Assembly: GCF_009765865.1 (NCBI RefSeq) | Contig: NZ_LMUQ01000061.1 | Coordinates: 396,022 to 460,021 of the forward strand | DNA from: Acidisoma sp. L85 | GTDB lineage: Bacteria > Pseudomonadota > Alphaproteobacteria > Acetobacterales > Acetobacteraceae | Reading direction: 5' to 3' | DNA: 64,000 bases | Shown: piece by piece, positions 46,447-56,619 of the stretch | How the letters are laid out: each line of letters starts with the position of its first letter | How positions within the stretch are numbered: position 1 is the stretch's first letter | Position numbers and translations under genes: made by a program | Notes under the pieces: generated by a model | Database searches by the model: none | Seen by the model: only the letters and a program-made list of their open reading frames with translations | Told to the model about the DNA's origin: nothing

Positions 46447-48345
46447 ATGGCGCTTCTTGAATTGTCTGGCGTCAGCAAGCGCTTTGGCTCGACCCAAGCG
46501 CTATCGGATGCGAGCTTCAGCCTGGCGGCAGGAGAAGTGCATGGCTTGTGCGGCGCCAATGGCGCCGGCAAGTCAACTTTGTCGCGCGTCATCTCAGGTC
46601 ACGTCCAGCCCGATCAGAGCCGGTTCGTGCTGGATGGTCAGGAGCGTCACTTCACCAGTTCGCGCGATGCGCTGCGTGCTGGCATCTGCATGGTCACGCA
46701 GGAAACCACGCTGGCGCCCGATCTTTCGGTTCTCGAGAACATCATGCTACCACGCCTCGGCATGCCCGGGGCGCTCAACTGGCGTCGTCTGCGAGAAGAA
46801 GCGGCGCAGCTTGTCGCCGGGCTCGGCGGCGACATTCAACTAACCCTGGATGAAACCGTCGGCACGCTCAGCATCGGCCAGCGGCAGATGGTCGAGATCC
46901 TGAAGGCTTTGGCGCTCGATAGCCGCATCATCATCTTCGACGAGCCCACCGCCTCGCTCTCGCCATTCGAAAGCGAAATCCTGTTCGGCATCATGCGTGA
47001 CCTTACCGCGCGCGGACATGGCCTCATCTTCGTCTCCCATCGGCTGGAGGAGATCTTCGGCGTCTGTGATCGCATCACCGTGTTGCGCGAGGGACGGCTC
47101 GTCGCCTCCGGCGCTACCACCGCCAGCATGACCGGCGGCGAATTGGTTCGCTTGATGATCGGCCGCGAACTGGCTGATGTCTTCGCGCGTGGCGATGATC
47201 CGCCCGCTGAGCCGTTGCGAACCGGCAAACCCGTGTTGCGCGTCCGCAATCTCGCATCTTCGCCGCTCGTGCGCGATGTTTCCTTTGAACTCCATGCGGG
47301 CGAAATCCTCGGTCTTGCCGGGCTCATCGGCGCCGGCCGGTCGGAAACACTCGAAACCATCTTCGGCCTCCGCAAAGCGACGGGTGGAAAAGTCGAACTC
47401 GAGGGCGACGCGTTCTCTCCCCGTCGTCCAGTGGACGCGATCCGCGCGGGTGTCGCTCTGGTGCCGGAAGATCGTCGCCACCAAAGCATCGTTCCCGATC
47501 TTTCGGTGCGTGAGAATCTGCTGCTGGCCCATCTCGGTGACCATCGCGGTTTCGGCCGCGGCTATGCGGCGCGCAAAACGGAGGCGGAGCGGCTGCTGGA
47601 TCTTCTCGGGCTGCCGCCTGATCGCCTTTGGGATCCGGATCTGCTGAATTTCAGCGGCGGCATGCAGCAGAAAATCATTCTCGCGCGCTGGCTGCTTCTC
47701 AAGCCGCGCGTTCTCATGCTGGACGAGCCGACGCGCGGCGTGGATATCGGCACGCGCAGCAGCATCTACGCGCTGCTGCGGCGGATCGCGGCGGAAGGCG
47801 TCGCCGTTCTCGTCGTGTCGTCGGATTTTGAGGAAGTGATCGGCATTTCGGATCGCATCGTGGTGATGAGCGACGGCGTGTCTGTGGCCGAATTCCCGAG
47901 CCGTCTCGTCAGCATCGAGAGTCTGGCGATGTTCGCCGCCCCGCGCAGCTCTGCAAAACGAACCCACGCGGTTCTGGAAGAACTCGTTGCGGCTCATGGC
48001 GGTGTCGCCTGCTGGGTCGGCATAGAGCAGGACCGCCTGTTTTGTTTCGATCGTGCCGGAAGCGAGACCCGCGCCGACCCCGGCATCGCCGCCGGGCAGA
48101 TCCATGACGTCTCCACTCTCGCCATGGCGCTGGCCCTCACGGCGCGCGCCCCAGGCTTCGTCACCGACACGGACGCCAAGCAGACGCTGGCAATCGCGAT
48201 CATGGGCCGCCGCGGCCACGAACTTGGTCTCGTTAGCCTGACGCTGCCCGCCGGAAACCCTTTGCCGGACGCCGAAACCCTGACGCGGCAGGTACAGGAT
48301 AGGCTTGCCGCCAAGGGCTCGCTCGCTTTGGGGAAGGCTGCATGA
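46447..48345 (+). CDS. CUT2-type ABC ATPase with an extra C-terminal domain, importer B
   Basis: The 632-residue protein contains the two RbsA-type nucleotide-binding domains within residues 1-500: Walker A GANGAGKST (36-44), IIIFDEPTASLSPFE, and the second half with NFSGGMQQKIILARWLL and LMLDEPTRGVDIGT. Residues 501-632 are an extension absent from usual RbsA (about 500 residues), starting SSAKRTHAVLEELVAAHGGVAC and containing a pattern of alternating strands and helices that I cannot assign. It overlaps the permease gene by ATGA. The extension may sense a ligand or bind a partner. Confidence 0.88.
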   Translation: MALLELSGVSKRFGSTQALSDASFSLAAGEVHGLCGANGAGKSTLSRVISGHVQPDQSRFVLDGQERHFTSSRDALRAGICMVTQETTLAPDLSVLENIMLPRLGMPGALNWRRLREEAAQLVAGLGGDIQLTLDETVGTLSIGQRQMVEILKALALDSRIIIFDEPTASLSPFESEILFGIMRDLTARGHGLIFVSHRLEEIFGVCDRITVLREGRLVASGATTASMTGGELVRLMIGRELADVFARGDDPPAEPLRTGKPVLRVRNLASSPLVRDVSFELHAGEILGLAGLIGAGRSETLETIFGLRKATGGKVELEGDAFSPRRPVDAIRAGVALVPEDRRHQSIVPDLSVRENLLLAHLGDHRGFGRGYAARKTEAERLLDLLGLPPDRLWDPDLLNFSGGMQQKIILARWLLLKPRVLMLDEPTRGVDIGTRSSIYALLRRIAAEGVAVLVVSSDFEEVIGISDRIVVMSDGVSVAEFPSRLVSIESLAMFAAPRSSAKRTHAVLEELVAAHGGVACWVGIEQDRLFCFDRAGSETRADPGIAAGQIHDVSTLAMALALTARAPGFVTDTDAKQTLAIAIMGRRGHELGLVSLTLPAGNPLPDAETLTRQVQDRLAAKGSLALGKAA

Positions 48346-49322
48346 CGGAGGAGATCGTGCCTGCCGCCCCGCCACGCCACGGAGTGCTGAAACTCTTCGC
48401 GACCCAGATCGAGCTTCGCATGCTGCTGCTGACCCTCGCGGTCATGCTCGTTCTGGCCATAAGCTCGCCCTACTTCCGCACGCTCAACAATCTCCTCAAC
48501 GCGATGGACCAATCCGTCGTCGTCGGGCTCGTAGCGCTGGGGCAGACCCTGGTGATTCTGATCGGCGGCATCGATCTCGCGGTCGGCTCGCTGGTTGGCG
48601 TGACCGGTATCGTTCTCGGCCTCTGCTTCCCGAGCCTGGGCCTCTATGGCGCTGTGGCCGCCTGCCTCGTGACCGGCGCGGTGGCCGGCACGATCAGCGG
48701 CGCCATCACAACCTTCGGCCGCGTCGCACCTTTCGTCGTCACGCTAGGGATGATGTCGATCGGCCGCAGCCTCGCTTACGTCCTCAGTGGCGCCACCTCG
48801 ATCAGCGCCATCCCGCCTGCGCTGGGCGACCTGTCGAGCCTCACCATCTTCGGTGTGCCGCTTAACTTCACCCTGCTCATCATCGTCTATCTGCTGGCCT
48901 GGTGGTTCCTCAGCCGCGCCAAGGGCGGCCGAACACTCTATGCCATCGGTTCAAACAACGCCGCCGCGCGGGTCGCCGGCCTCTCCATCTCGATCTGGAG
49001 TGTGCTGGCCTATACGATATCGGGCCTGATGGCGGCGGTCTCGGCGATCTTTCTGACCTCGCGTGTGCTGTCGATCGACCCGCTCGCCGGAACCGGCCTC
49101 GAACTCGATTCCATCGCTGCCGTGGTGATCGGCGGCGCCAGCCTGTTCGGCGGGCGCGGCTCCATCATCGGCACGCTGTTCGGCGTGTTCATCATGGTGT
49201 TCATCCGTAACGGCCTCAACCTCCTTGGCGTCTCGCCCTATTGGCAGGGCACCGCGATCGGCTCGATCATCATCGCCGCCGTGCTGCTAGAGCGGATCGT
49301 AAGCAGCCGTGCGCGCCGTTGA
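48342..49322 (+). CDS. CUT2-type sugar ABC permease, importer B
   Basis: The 326-residue membrane protein is RbsC-like with the signature IGGIDLAVGSLVG and VVIGGASLFGGRGSIIGTLFG, and about eight to nine hydrophobic helices. Only one permease gene belongs to this importer, so it acts as a homodimer. It overlaps the ATPase gene by four bases and ends 170 bases before the next importer. Confidence 0.92.
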   Translation: MTEEIVPAAPPRHGVLKLFATQIELRMLLLTLAVMLVLAISSPYFRTLNNLLNAMDQSVVVGLVALGQTLVILIGGIDLAVGSLVGVTGIVLGLCFPSLGLYGAVAACLVTGAVAGTISGAITTFGRVAPFVVTLGMMSIGRSLAYVLSGATSISAIPPALGDLSSLTIFGVPLNFTLLIIVYLLAWWFLSRAKGGRTLYAIGSNNAAARVAGLSISIWSVLAYTISGLMAAVSAIFLTSRVLSIDPLAGTGLELDSIAAVVIGGASLFGGRGSIIGTLFGVFIMVFIRNGLNLLGVSPYWQGTAIGSIIIAAVLLERIVSSRARR

Positions 49323-49492
49323 GCTTTGCACGTCGGAGCAATCGGCATTCATCCAAGGTCGCGGTTGCGGCTGTTGGAGCCTTGCCACAATACTGCCACC
49401 CCAAACGTCAGATGGGATTGCAGAACTAGCCTGGACCGGCTGACGGACGACCGAGGCCGTTACGCTTCGGAAAACAACAGGAGGAACGACAC

Positions 49493-50509
49493 GTGAAGAC
49501 CATCATGACGACGACCGCCATCGCCCTGGTCCTGGCTTTCGCAGCGGGCTCCGCTTTAGCCGATACCTCAGGCAAGAAAGTGGCGCTCTCGAACAACTAC
49601 GCGGGCAATTCCTGGCGGCAGGCCATGCTCCATAGCTGGGACAAGGTCGCCAAGGCCGCCGTGGCCGACCACATGGTCGCTTCCGCCGATTCCTTCACCA
49701 CAGCCGACAAGGAAGTGCCGACCCAGGCGGCCCAGCTCCAGAACCTCATCCTGCAAGGTTACGACGCCATCGTCATCGACGCCGCCTCGCCCGAGGCGCT
49801 CAATGGCGCGGTCAAGGCCGCCTGCGATGCCGGCATCACCGTCGTTTCCTATGACGGCACGGTCAGCGAGCCCTGCGCCTATCGCGTCGGCATCGATTAC
49901 GTGGGCATGGGCAAGGAGCAGGTCGACTACCTCGCGAAGCGCCTCCCGGATGGCGGCAACCTCCTGGAAATTCGCGGTCTTGCCGGAACCTCAATCGACG
50001 ACCTGATCCACCAGGGCATCGCGGCGGGGGTCAAGGCGCATCCGAACTTCAAGATCGTCGGATCGGTCACCGGCAACTGGGACGAAGCCACGGCGCAAAA
50101 AGCGGTCGCGACCGTCTTGCCGTCGATGCCCGATATCGTCGGCGTGGTCGACCAGGGCGGAGACGGCTACGGCGCCGCGCAGGCTTTCACCGCGGCGGGC
50201 AAGAAAGAGCCGATCATCATCATGGGCAACCGCCAGGACGAACTCGCCTGGTGGAAGCAGCAGCATGACGCGAACGGCTACACCACCTGGTCCGCCACCA
50301 TCCCGCCGGGCGGCGTAACGCTGGCCTTCTGGGTCGCGCAGCAGATCCTCGACGGCAAGAAGGTGCCGCATGATGTCGTCTTCCCGGCGCTCGAGGTCGA
50401 TCAGGCCGGTCTCGACGCCGCTCTGAAAGCCGCACCGGTCGGTGGCGTCTACAACACCGAATACAGTCAGGCCGATGCCATCAAGGCGATTGCCGCGAGC
50501 GCGAAATAA
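49493..50509 (+). CDS. Periplasmic sugar-binding protein, importer C
   Basis: The 338-residue protein starts at GTG 49493 with CAGGAGGA upstream and has a Sec signal peptide ending in GSALA near residue 23. The mature part begins [16 protein letters not shown] and includes [16 protein letters not shown], a motif shared with the binding protein at 10662, and a second cysteine in KAACDAGI. The two may bind related ligands, with a disulfide. It starts the four-gene importer C. Confidence 0.9.
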   Translation: MKTIMTTTAIALVLAFAAGSALADTSGKKVALSNNYAGNSWRQAMLHSWDKVAKAAVADHMVASADSFTTADKEVPTQAAQLQNLILQGYDAIVIDAASPEALNGAVKAACDAGITVVSYDGTVSEPCAYRVGIDYVGMGKEQVDYLAKRLPDGGNLLEIRGLAGTSIDDLIHQGIAAGVKAHPNFKIVGSVTGNWDEATAQKAVATVLPSMPDIVGVVDQGGDGYGAAQAFTAAGKKEPIIIMGNRQDELAWWKQQHDANGYTTWSATIPPGGVTLAFWVAQQILDGKKVPHDVVFPALEVDQAGLDAALKAAPVGGVYNTEYSQADAIKAIAASAK

Positions 50510-50519
50510 GCTCATTGCG

Positions 50520-51998
50520 ATGACAAGCGTGACCGCCGCGAATCCCGAAGTCGTCCGTCTAGCGGCGGTCACTAAAAACTTTGGCGCCGTCCGCGCCCTC
50601 GCCGGCGTCGATCTCATGGTCGATTCCGGCGCCTGCCTGGGCCTCGTCGGCCATAACGGCGCCGGCAAATCGACGCTCATGCATGTCCTCGCCGGCACGC
50701 TTCTCCCCTCGAGCGGCGAGATCGCGATCGGCGGCGCGCGCCAGGACAGCTACTCGGTGACGCTCGCGCAGCAACTCGGCATCCGCTGCGTGTTTCAGGA
50801 GCTGTCGCTCTGTCCCAACCTGACGGTCGCCGAGAATACCCGCATCCTCCACCCGTCGATCCGTGGCATAGGCTGGCGCCGCCGGGCCGGGCGCCTCATC
50901 ATTGACCGCCTCGACGCGATCTTCCCCGGCCACGGCATCGCGGCCGAGACCATCGTCGCGGATCTCTCCATCAGCCGCCGCCAGATGGTCGAGATCGCCC
51001 GCGCCTTCAGCGTCACCGACGCGCCGCTGAAACTGGTGATCCTCGACGAACCCACCTCCTCGCTGGATGCGGACACCGCTGGCCAGCTCCTCAGTTTCGT
51101 CCGCCGCTTCGTCGCTGAGGGCGGCAGCGTCATCCTCATCTCCCACATCCTCGGCGAGATCCTCGGCAATTCGGACCGCATCGTCGTCATGCGGGACGGC
51201 CAGGTGGTCGCCAGCGAGCAGGCCAAAGCCTTCGACCGCGCCCGCCTGGTCGAGACCATGGGCAGCACCCACGCCACCGACCAGCCGCCGCCCGCCACCC
51301 TCGCCCAGAACCGGGGCCAGACGCCGATCATGGTCCGCGCCCGCCCGAAATCCCAGGCCGACAGGACCGATCTCGTCGCGCATCAGGGCGAGATCATCGG
51401 ACTCGCCGGCTTCTCGGGCCATGGCCAGACCGAGCTTCTCATCGAGGTCTTCGACGCCGCGTCCCGCAACACCACCCGCACCACCGTCGCCGCCCCGGTC
51501 GCCCTGGTGGCCGGGGACCGCCAGACCGACGGCGTCTTTCCCCTGTGGTCGATCGCCGAGAACATCACCATCCGCTCGCTCGCCGCACTACGGCGCGGCA
51601 TGCTCATTTCGCCCACGCGCGAGGCCGCAATGGCGGAGGACTGGAAGCAGCGTATCGGCATCCGCAGCCCCAACCTGGGCAACCCCATCCTCTCGCTCTC
51701 CGGAGGCAACCAGCAGAAGGCGCTCTTCGCTCGCGCGCTCGGCTCGGATGCGCGCATCGTGGTGATGGACGACCCGATGCGCGGCGTCGATATCGGCACG
51801 AAGCTCGATGTCTATGACCTCATCCGTGGCGAGGCAGCGGCCGGCCGCACCTTCCTCTGGTACACCACCGAGCTGGAGGAGCTGCAGAATTGCGACCACG
51901 TCTATGTCTTCCGCCACGGCCGCATCGTCGCCGATCTCGGCCGCGCTGATCTCACCGAGCAACAGCTCATCCGTGCCTCCTTCCAGGACGTCGCATGA
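50520..51998 (+). CDS. CUT2-type sugar ABC ATPase, importer C
   Basis: The 492-residue protein has two nucleotide-binding domains: first Walker [10 protein letters not shown] with [13 protein letters not shown], second with [15 protein letters not shown] and [13 protein letters not shown]. The second Walker A is degenerate (GFSGHGQ) as usual. ATG 50520, ten bases after the preceding stop, gives the normal start; the frame to 50442 overlaps the preceding gene. It overlaps the next permease by ATGA. Confidence 0.91.
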   Translation: MTSVTAANPEVVRLAAVTKNFGAVRALAGVDLMVDSGACLGLVGHNGAGKSTLMHVLAGTLLPSSGEIAIGGARQDSYSVTLAQQLGIRCVFQELSLCPNLTVAENTRILHPSIRGIGWRRRAGRLIIDRLDAIFPGHGIAAETIVADLSISRRQMVEIARAFSVTDAPLKLVILDEPTSSLDADTAGQLLSFVRRFVAEGGSVILISHILGEILGNSDRIVVMRDGQVVASEQAKAFDRARLVETMGSTHATDQPPPATLAQNRGQTPIMVRARPKSQADRTDLVAHQGEIIGLAGFSGHGQTELLIEVFDAASRNTTRTTVAAPVALVAGDRQTDGVFPLWSIAENITIRSLAALRRGMLISPTREAAMAEDWKQRIGIRSPNLGNPILSLSGGNQQKALFARALGSDARIVVMDDPMRGVDIGTKLDVYDLIRGEAAAGRTFLWYTTELEELQNCDHVYVFRHGRIVADLGRADLTEQQLIRASFQDVA

Positions 51999-52990
51999 CC
52001 ACGAACGCTGCCGCGTCCACCCGCCGCCCCATCTTGTTCGGCACGACGCCAGGCCGGCTTCTGCGCGGCCTGCTGCCGGCGATTTCCTTCGCGCTGGTGG
52101 TTCTCGCGATCTCGTACTTCAACCCGCGGGCGATCAGCTATTTCGGCTTCACGCTGATGCTGAACCTCGCGGTGCCAGTCGCCCTCGCGACCATCGCGCA
52201 AATGTTGATCATCACCGTCAATGACCTCGATCTTTCGATCGGCGCCTTCGTCGGCTTCACGGGCTGCGTCGTCGCGACCTGGCTGCCGACCAACCCGCTG
52301 CTCGGCTGGGCCATCCTCGCCGCATCCGTCGCCGTCTACGCGGCACTCGGCGCGCTGGTCTATCTGCGTCAACTGCCCTCGATCGTCGTCACGCTTGGCA
52401 TGAGCTTCGTCTGGCTCGGCCTAGCCATCCTCATCCGCCCGACCCCCGGCGGCACCGCGCCCGGCTGGCTGCATGCCTTCGTCAGCCAGCGCATCCCGGG
52501 CATCCCCTTCCCGATCGTCGCGGCGGTGGTGATCGCCGTCGTCGTCCATATCGGCCTGATGCGAACCTCCTACGGCGCCATCCTGCGCGGCGTGGGCGGC
52601 AATCCGAGCGCCATCGAGCGGGCCGGATGGTCGCTCCTCAAGGCGAAGATGGCTGTCTATGCCTTGGCTGGCGTCTTCGGCGTGCTAGCGGGCCTGTCGC
52701 TGGTCGGTGTCTCGACCTCCGCCGATGCCAATATGGCGAATGGCTATACGCTGCTCTCCATCGCCGGCGCGATCCTGGGCGGCGCGGAGTTCGTCGGCGG
52801 CCGTGTGTCACCCATCGGCGCGGTGATCGGAGCGCTCACCTTGCAGCTCGCGGCGGTGGCGCTGAACTTCTTCCACCTGCCCGCCTTCCCGTCCTTCCGC
52901 ATTCCGCAGGAGTGGCAGGTCGGCGCGCAGGGCATCATCCTCATCATCATCCTGGCGGCCCGCACGCTGATCAACCGGAGCGACCGATGA
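51995..52990 (+). CDS. CUT2-type sugar ABC permease 1, importer C
   Basis: The 331-residue protein has about nine membrane helices and the RbsC-type signature [13 protein letters not shown] with [20 protein letters not shown] near its end. It is followed with a four-base overlap by a second permease, so importer C uses a heterodimer of two separate chains. The arrangement is the split equivalent of the fused permease at 6994. Confidence 0.91.
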   Translation: MTTNAAASTRRPILFGTTPGRLLRGLLPAISFALVVLAISYFNPRAISYFGFTLMLNLAVPVALATIAQMLIITVNDLDLSIGAFVGFTGCVVATWLPTNPLLGWAILAASVAVYAALGALVYLRQLPSIVVTLGMSFVWLGLAILIRPTPGGTAPGWLHAFVSQRIPGIPFPIVAAVVIAVVVHIGLMRTSYGAILRGVGGNPSAIERAGWSLLKAKMAVYALAGVFGVLAGLSLVGVSTSADANMANGYTLLSIAGAILGGAEFVGGRVSPIGAVIGALTLQLAAVALNFFHLPAFPSFRIPQEWQVGAQGIILIIILAARTLINRSDR

Positions 52991-53952
52991 GCGACGCCGC
53001 CGCCCCCGCTTTCATCAAGCGCCTCGGCGCTCGGCCCTGGATCTGGTCCTTCCTGGCCGCCGCCGTCGTCTGGGTGCTGGCGATCGCCGTTGCCCATGGC
53101 GAGGGCGCCTCGGGCATGCTCTCGACCGCGCTCTCCTTCTCGGTCTTCACCGTGGTGGTGGGTATGGGCCAGATGTTCGTCATCACCCTTGGTCCCGGCA
53201 ATATCGACCTGTCGCTGCCGGCCAATATCGGCCTGTCCGGCGCGGTCGCGATGCAGGTCATGAATGGTTCGGACGACCGCATCGCGCTCGGCATCCTCGC
53301 CGCCCTCGTGACCGGACTGCTGATCGGCCTGTTCAATTACCTGCTGATCCGGCTGCTGCGAATCCCACCGATCATCGCGACGCTCGCGGCGAGTTTCGTA
53401 TTGGTCTCGGTCGGCATCAGCTATGGCCGCGGCCTGCAGATCAAACCGCCGCCTGCCTTCGCCGATTTCACCTTCTGGCGCATCGCCACGATTCCCGCGC
53501 TCGCCTTGGCGGCGCTGTTGCTCACGATCCTCGCCGCCATCCTCCTCCATCGCACGATCTTTGGCCGGTCCGTGCTCGCGATCGGCCAGAACATGCGCGC
53601 GGCGCGCCTCTCCGGCATCCGCGTGGAGCGCGTGCGGCTACTCACCTACGTCCTCTGCGCGGCGCTCGCGAGCCTCTGCGGCGCGCTCCTCGCCGGCTTC
53701 ACCGGCGGCTCCTCACTCGACATGGGCGCCGAGTATTTGTTGAGTTCGATCGCCGTCGTCGTCATCGGCGGCACCTCAGTTGCCGGAGGCTCGGCGAACC
53801 TGCCGGGCATCTGGGGCGCCTCGCTCTTCCTGTTCATGGTGGTGACGCTGCTGAACACGTCGGGATTCGGCGCGGGTGTGCGTGACGTCATGACCGGCGT
53901 GATTATCATCGCGGTCATCACGATCGCGGGGGGTAAGCGCAAGCTGCGATAG
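52987..53952 (+). CDS. CUT2-type sugar ABC permease 2, importer C
   Basis: The 321-residue protein starts at ATG 52987 inside the ATGA overlap; a longer frame from 52627 only shadows the preceding gene. It has about nine helices, the signature TLGPGNIDLSLPANIG and IGGTSVAGGSANLPGIWGAS. It completes importer C together with permease 1. Confidence 0.91.
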   Translation: MSDAAAPAFIKRLGARPWIWSFLAAAVVWVLAIAVAHGEGASGMLSTALSFSVFTVVVGMGQMFVITLGPGNIDLSLPANIGLSGAVAMQVMNGSDDRIALGILAALVTGLLIGLFNYLLIRLLRIPPIIATLAASFVLVSVGISYGRGLQIKPPPAFADFTFWRIATIPALALAALLLTILAAILLHRTIFGRSVLAIGQNMRAARLSGIRVERVRLLTYVLCAALASLCGALLAGFTGGSSLDMGAEYLLSSIAVVVIGGTSVAGGSANLPGIWGASLFLFMVVTLLNTSGFGAGVRDVMTGVIIIAVITIAGGKRKLR

Positions 53953-54049
53953 TGTTTCTGCCCGCCACGAGCTTCCGCCAATGTATCGACGACACCATCG
54001 TCCGATAGCGATCAGCCGGGTCTCCGCCTAAACTATGATGGCGATACCG

Positions 54050-54069
54050 GCCCGCGGCATTACGCGGGC
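54050..54069. terminator. Hairpin between importer C and the next hydrolase
   Basis: GCCCGCG and CGCGGGC form a seven-pair stem with loop GCATTA, 98 bases after the importer stop and 21 bases before the hydrolase start. No T-run follows. It may end the importer transcript or influence the hydrolase leader. Confidence 0.3.
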
Positions 54070-54090
54070 AATGTCCGATGGGGAGAGGCA

Positions 54091-55137
54091 ATGCCCGGAG
54101 AAATCGACCAATATCGCCGCCGTTTCCTGGGCGCCGCGGCCGTGACCATCGCCGCCTCTCAACTCGGTACCGCAGGCTCCGCGTCGGCGCAATCCGGCAG
54201 CGCAAAACCGGACGTGCCCAAGATCAAGCCCGGAACGAACACGGCCTTCGCTCCATTGAAGCAGATCGATGCCGGCGAGCTGAGCATCGGCTACGCCGAA
54301 GCCGGTCCCGCCGATGGTCCCGTCGTCATCCTCCTGCACGGCTGGCCCTATGACATTTACAGCTACGTTGATGTCGCGCCTTTGCTGGCGGCAACGGGTT
54401 ACCGGGTAATCGTGCCGTATTTGCGCGGCTACGGCACGACGCGCTTTCTGTCGGACACCACCTTCCGGAATGGCCAGCAGGCGGTGGTCGCCGTCGATAC
54501 CATCGCCTTGATGGACACCCTCAAGATCAAAACCGCGATCCTCGCAGGCTATGACTGGGGTGCGCGAACGGCCGACGTCATCGCGGCACTCTGGCCGGAG
54601 CGCTGCAAGGCCCTGGTCTCCGTCAGCGGCTATCTGATCGGCAGCCAAAAGGCCAACGAGAAGCCGCTGCCGCCAAAGGCCGAGCTGCAATGGTGGTATC
54701 AATACTATTTCGCCACGGAACGCGGAGAGGCGGGCTACGGCGAATACCGGCACGATTTCGCGAAGCTGATCTGGCAGATCGCCTCGCCGAAATGGAACTT
54801 CGATGATGCCACATTCGACCGCACCGCAACGGCGTTCGACAACCCGGATCACGTTGCAATTGTGATTCACAACTACAGGTGGCGGCTTAGCTTGGCTAAA
54901 GGCGATCCAAAATATGACGGTCTCGAGCGGCGTCTCGCCGCGAGTCCCGTCATCACCGTGCCCACAATTACCCTGGAAGGTGATGCGAATGGCGCGCCGC
55001 ACCCGCCTGCCGCAGCATATCGCACGAGATTCTCGGGCAGATATCAACACCGGATCATCGACGGCGGCATCGGTCACAACCTGCCTCAGGAGGCACCGCA
55101 AGCCTTTGCTCAAGCTGTGGTCGACGTCGCTAACTGA
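54091..55137 (+). CDS. Tat-exported alpha/beta hydrolase with aspartate nucleophile
   Basis: The 348-residue protein has a textbook twin-arginine signal (YRRRFLGAAAVTIAASQ, cleavage after SASA near residue 33), then an alpha/beta hydrolase domain: LLHGWPYDIYSYVDVAP, LAGYDWGARTAD with Asp155 as nucleophile, and GIGHNLPQEAP with the histidine. It fits the epoxide hydrolase/haloacid-type group and should fold with no cofactor in the periplasm. It follows importer C and precedes the thioredoxin-fold protein by 37 bases on the same strand. Confidence 0.84.
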   Translation: MPGEIDQYRRRFLGAAAVTIAASQLGTAGSASAQSGSAKPDVPKIKPGTNTAFAPLKQIDAGELSIGYAEAGPADGPVVILLHGWPYDIYSYVDVAPLLAATGYRVIVPYLRGYGTTRFLSDTTFRNGQQAVVAVDTIALMDTLKIKTAILAGYDWGARTADVIAALWPERCKALVSVSGYLIGSQKANEKPLPPKAELQWWYQYYFATERGEAGYGEYRHDFAKLIWQIASPKWNFDDATFDRTATAFDNPDHVAIVIHNYRWRLSLAKGDPKYDGLERRLAASPVITVPTITLEGDANGAPHPPAAAYRTRFSGRYQHRIIDGGIGHNLPQEAPQAFAQAVVDVAN

Positions 55138-55174
55138 TTTTTCGAGCATCGCACACCAGGGGAAGGCGTTCCCG

Positions 55175-56260
55175 ATGAAAGCAAACCGACTCTTGTTGGC
55201 CGCGATACTCGCTAGCGTAATCGGCGCACCGCTTGAAGCCTCAGCCGAGGACAAAGCCGTGACGCAGCAGACGACACCCGCGACGGTTCAACTGCGTGTG
55301 GAAGGTGAGATGCCTTCTCTCCACGGCGCTGTGACGTGGCTCAACTCGCCACCTTTGACAGCAGCGGAACTGCGCGGAAAGGTCGTCCTTATCGACTTCT
55401 GGACCTACACCTGCATCAACTGGCTGCGCACGCTCCCCCATATCCAAGCCTGGGCCACGAAATATAGGGATCAAGGACTGGTGGTCATCGGCGTGCACAC
55501 GCCCGAATTTGGCTTCGAGAAAAACATCGACAATGTTCGTCGGGCCATTAAAGAGATGGGGATCGACTATCCGGTCGCGGTCGATAGCAACTACGTGCTG
55601 TGGCAGGACTTTAACAACGAATATTGGCCGGCGCTTTATATTGTCGATGCACAGGGGCGCATCCGGCACCATGAGTTCGGCGAAGGCGGATACAAAAAGT
55701 CCGAAATGACTATCCAACAGCTCCTGACCGAGGCAGGGGCGAGCAACGTCAGCCACGATCTTGTCTCAGTCGATGCTCAGGGCAGGGAAAAACCCGCCGA
55801 CTGGAGCAATCTGCAATCTTCAGAGAGTTATGTCGGCTACGGAAAAACCGAGAAGTTCGTGTCGCCTAGTGGTGAGATCCGAGATAAGCTGCATATCTAC
55901 ACGGCACCCGCGCGATTGAGGCTCAATCACTGGGCGCTCGAGGGTGACTGGACGATGGAGAAACACTTCGTCGCACTGAACCAGCCCGAGGGGCGGATCG
56001 TGTATCGCTTCCACGCGCGAGACCTTCATCTCGTAATGGGACCGGCGACGCCAGGAACATCGGTGCGGTTCCGTGTGCTCATCGATGGGCAGGAACCGGG
56101 GGCCGCTCATGGAATCGACGCGGACAGCCAAGGCAACGGCACGGTCACCGAACAGCGGCTCTATCAGCTTATCCGTCAACCGGAGCCCATCAGTGATCGG
56201 ACGTTTGAGATCGAGTTTCTCGATCCGGGGGTCCAGGCTTTCGTGTTCACGTTTGGCTAA
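55175..56260 (+). CDS. Exported thioredoxin-fold protein with CXXW site and C-terminal DipZ-type domain
   Basis: The 361-residue protein has a signal peptide (about 1-24), a TlpA/AhpC-like thioredoxin domain (about 45-195) and a C-terminal beta-rich domain (about 225-361) like that of DipZ proteins, ending FLDPGVQAFVFTFG. The active site reads FWTYTCINWLRTLP: Cys80 is present but the second cysteine of the expected CINC is Trp83. It cannot work as a classical disulfide exchanger. The same C-terminal domain is encoded at 63552-64000. ATG 55175 is chosen for its signal peptide. Confidence 0.82.
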   Translation: MKANRLLLAAILASVIGAPLEASAEDKAVTQQTTPATVQLRVEGEMPSLHGAVTWLNSPPLTAAELRGKVVLIDFWTYTCINWLRTLPHIQAWATKYRDQGLVVIGVHTPEFGFEKNIDNVRRAIKEMGIDYPVAVDSNYVLWQDFNNEYWPALYIVDAQGRIRHHEFGEGGYKKSEMTIQQLLTEAGASNVSHDLVSVDAQGREKPADWSNLQSSESYVGYGKTEKFVSPSGEIRDKLHIYTAPARLRLNHWALEGDWTMEKHFVALNQPEGRIVYRFHARDLHLVMGPATPGTSVRFRVLIDGQEPGAAHGIDADSQGNGTVTEQRLYQLIRQPEPISDRTFEIEFLDPGVQAFVFTFG

Positions 56261-56619
56261 GCCAAAGCAACGCCTTCCAGCACAGCACGCAACCGAGCCT
56301 TCACTTTCGTCCTGTCGCGCGACGGCAGCCGCCCGATGCGCTGCGCCCGGGCAATCTCGATCGTCGCGACCTTCGCAGTTCGGACAACGGAGGGCGCGAA
56401 GAGCCCGGCCGCCATCAAGTCGGATAGCGCGACATCACCCTGCCACGGCCGATTGGCGGCACTGGTGATCATCAACACCCAGATCATGAAGGGCGTGTCG
56501 TCCGGCAGTCCGCCAGAGATAACGAGCGCCGGACGAAATTGCTGCACGGGATGGCTCGTGTATGGAAACGGCACCTTCACGATATCCCAGATACCGACGC
56601 GGGAATCAGAGTCCGGCAT
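56257..56619 (-). CDS. MazF/PemK-like toxin
   Basis: The 120-residue protein (ATG 56619; GTG 56643 possible) has the PemK fold pattern: GIWDIVKVPFPYTSH, RPALVISGG, and ALSDLMAAGLFAPSVVRTAKVATI. These toxins cut mRNA in the cytoplasm. It overlaps the stop of the antitoxin gene by 14 bases, the normal toxin-antitoxin arrangement, and its 3' end overlaps the convergent thioredoxin gene by four bases. Confidence 0.8.
   Translation of the reverse strand: MPDSDSRVGIWDIVKVPFPYTSHPVQQFRPALVISGGLPDDTPFMIWVLMITSAANRPWQGDVALSDLMAAGLFAPSVVRTAKVATIEIARAQRIGRLPSRDRTKVKARLRAVLEGVALA

Noticed and set aside
45229-46497. Long N-terminal extension of the GntR gene at 44431
   Set aside because: The extension runs antisense through the importer promoter and binding protein; the family start is at 45228.
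46840-48375. Minus-strand open frame of 511 codons
   Set aside because: It lies opposite the importer B ATPase, which has clear Walker motifs; the frame has no family features.
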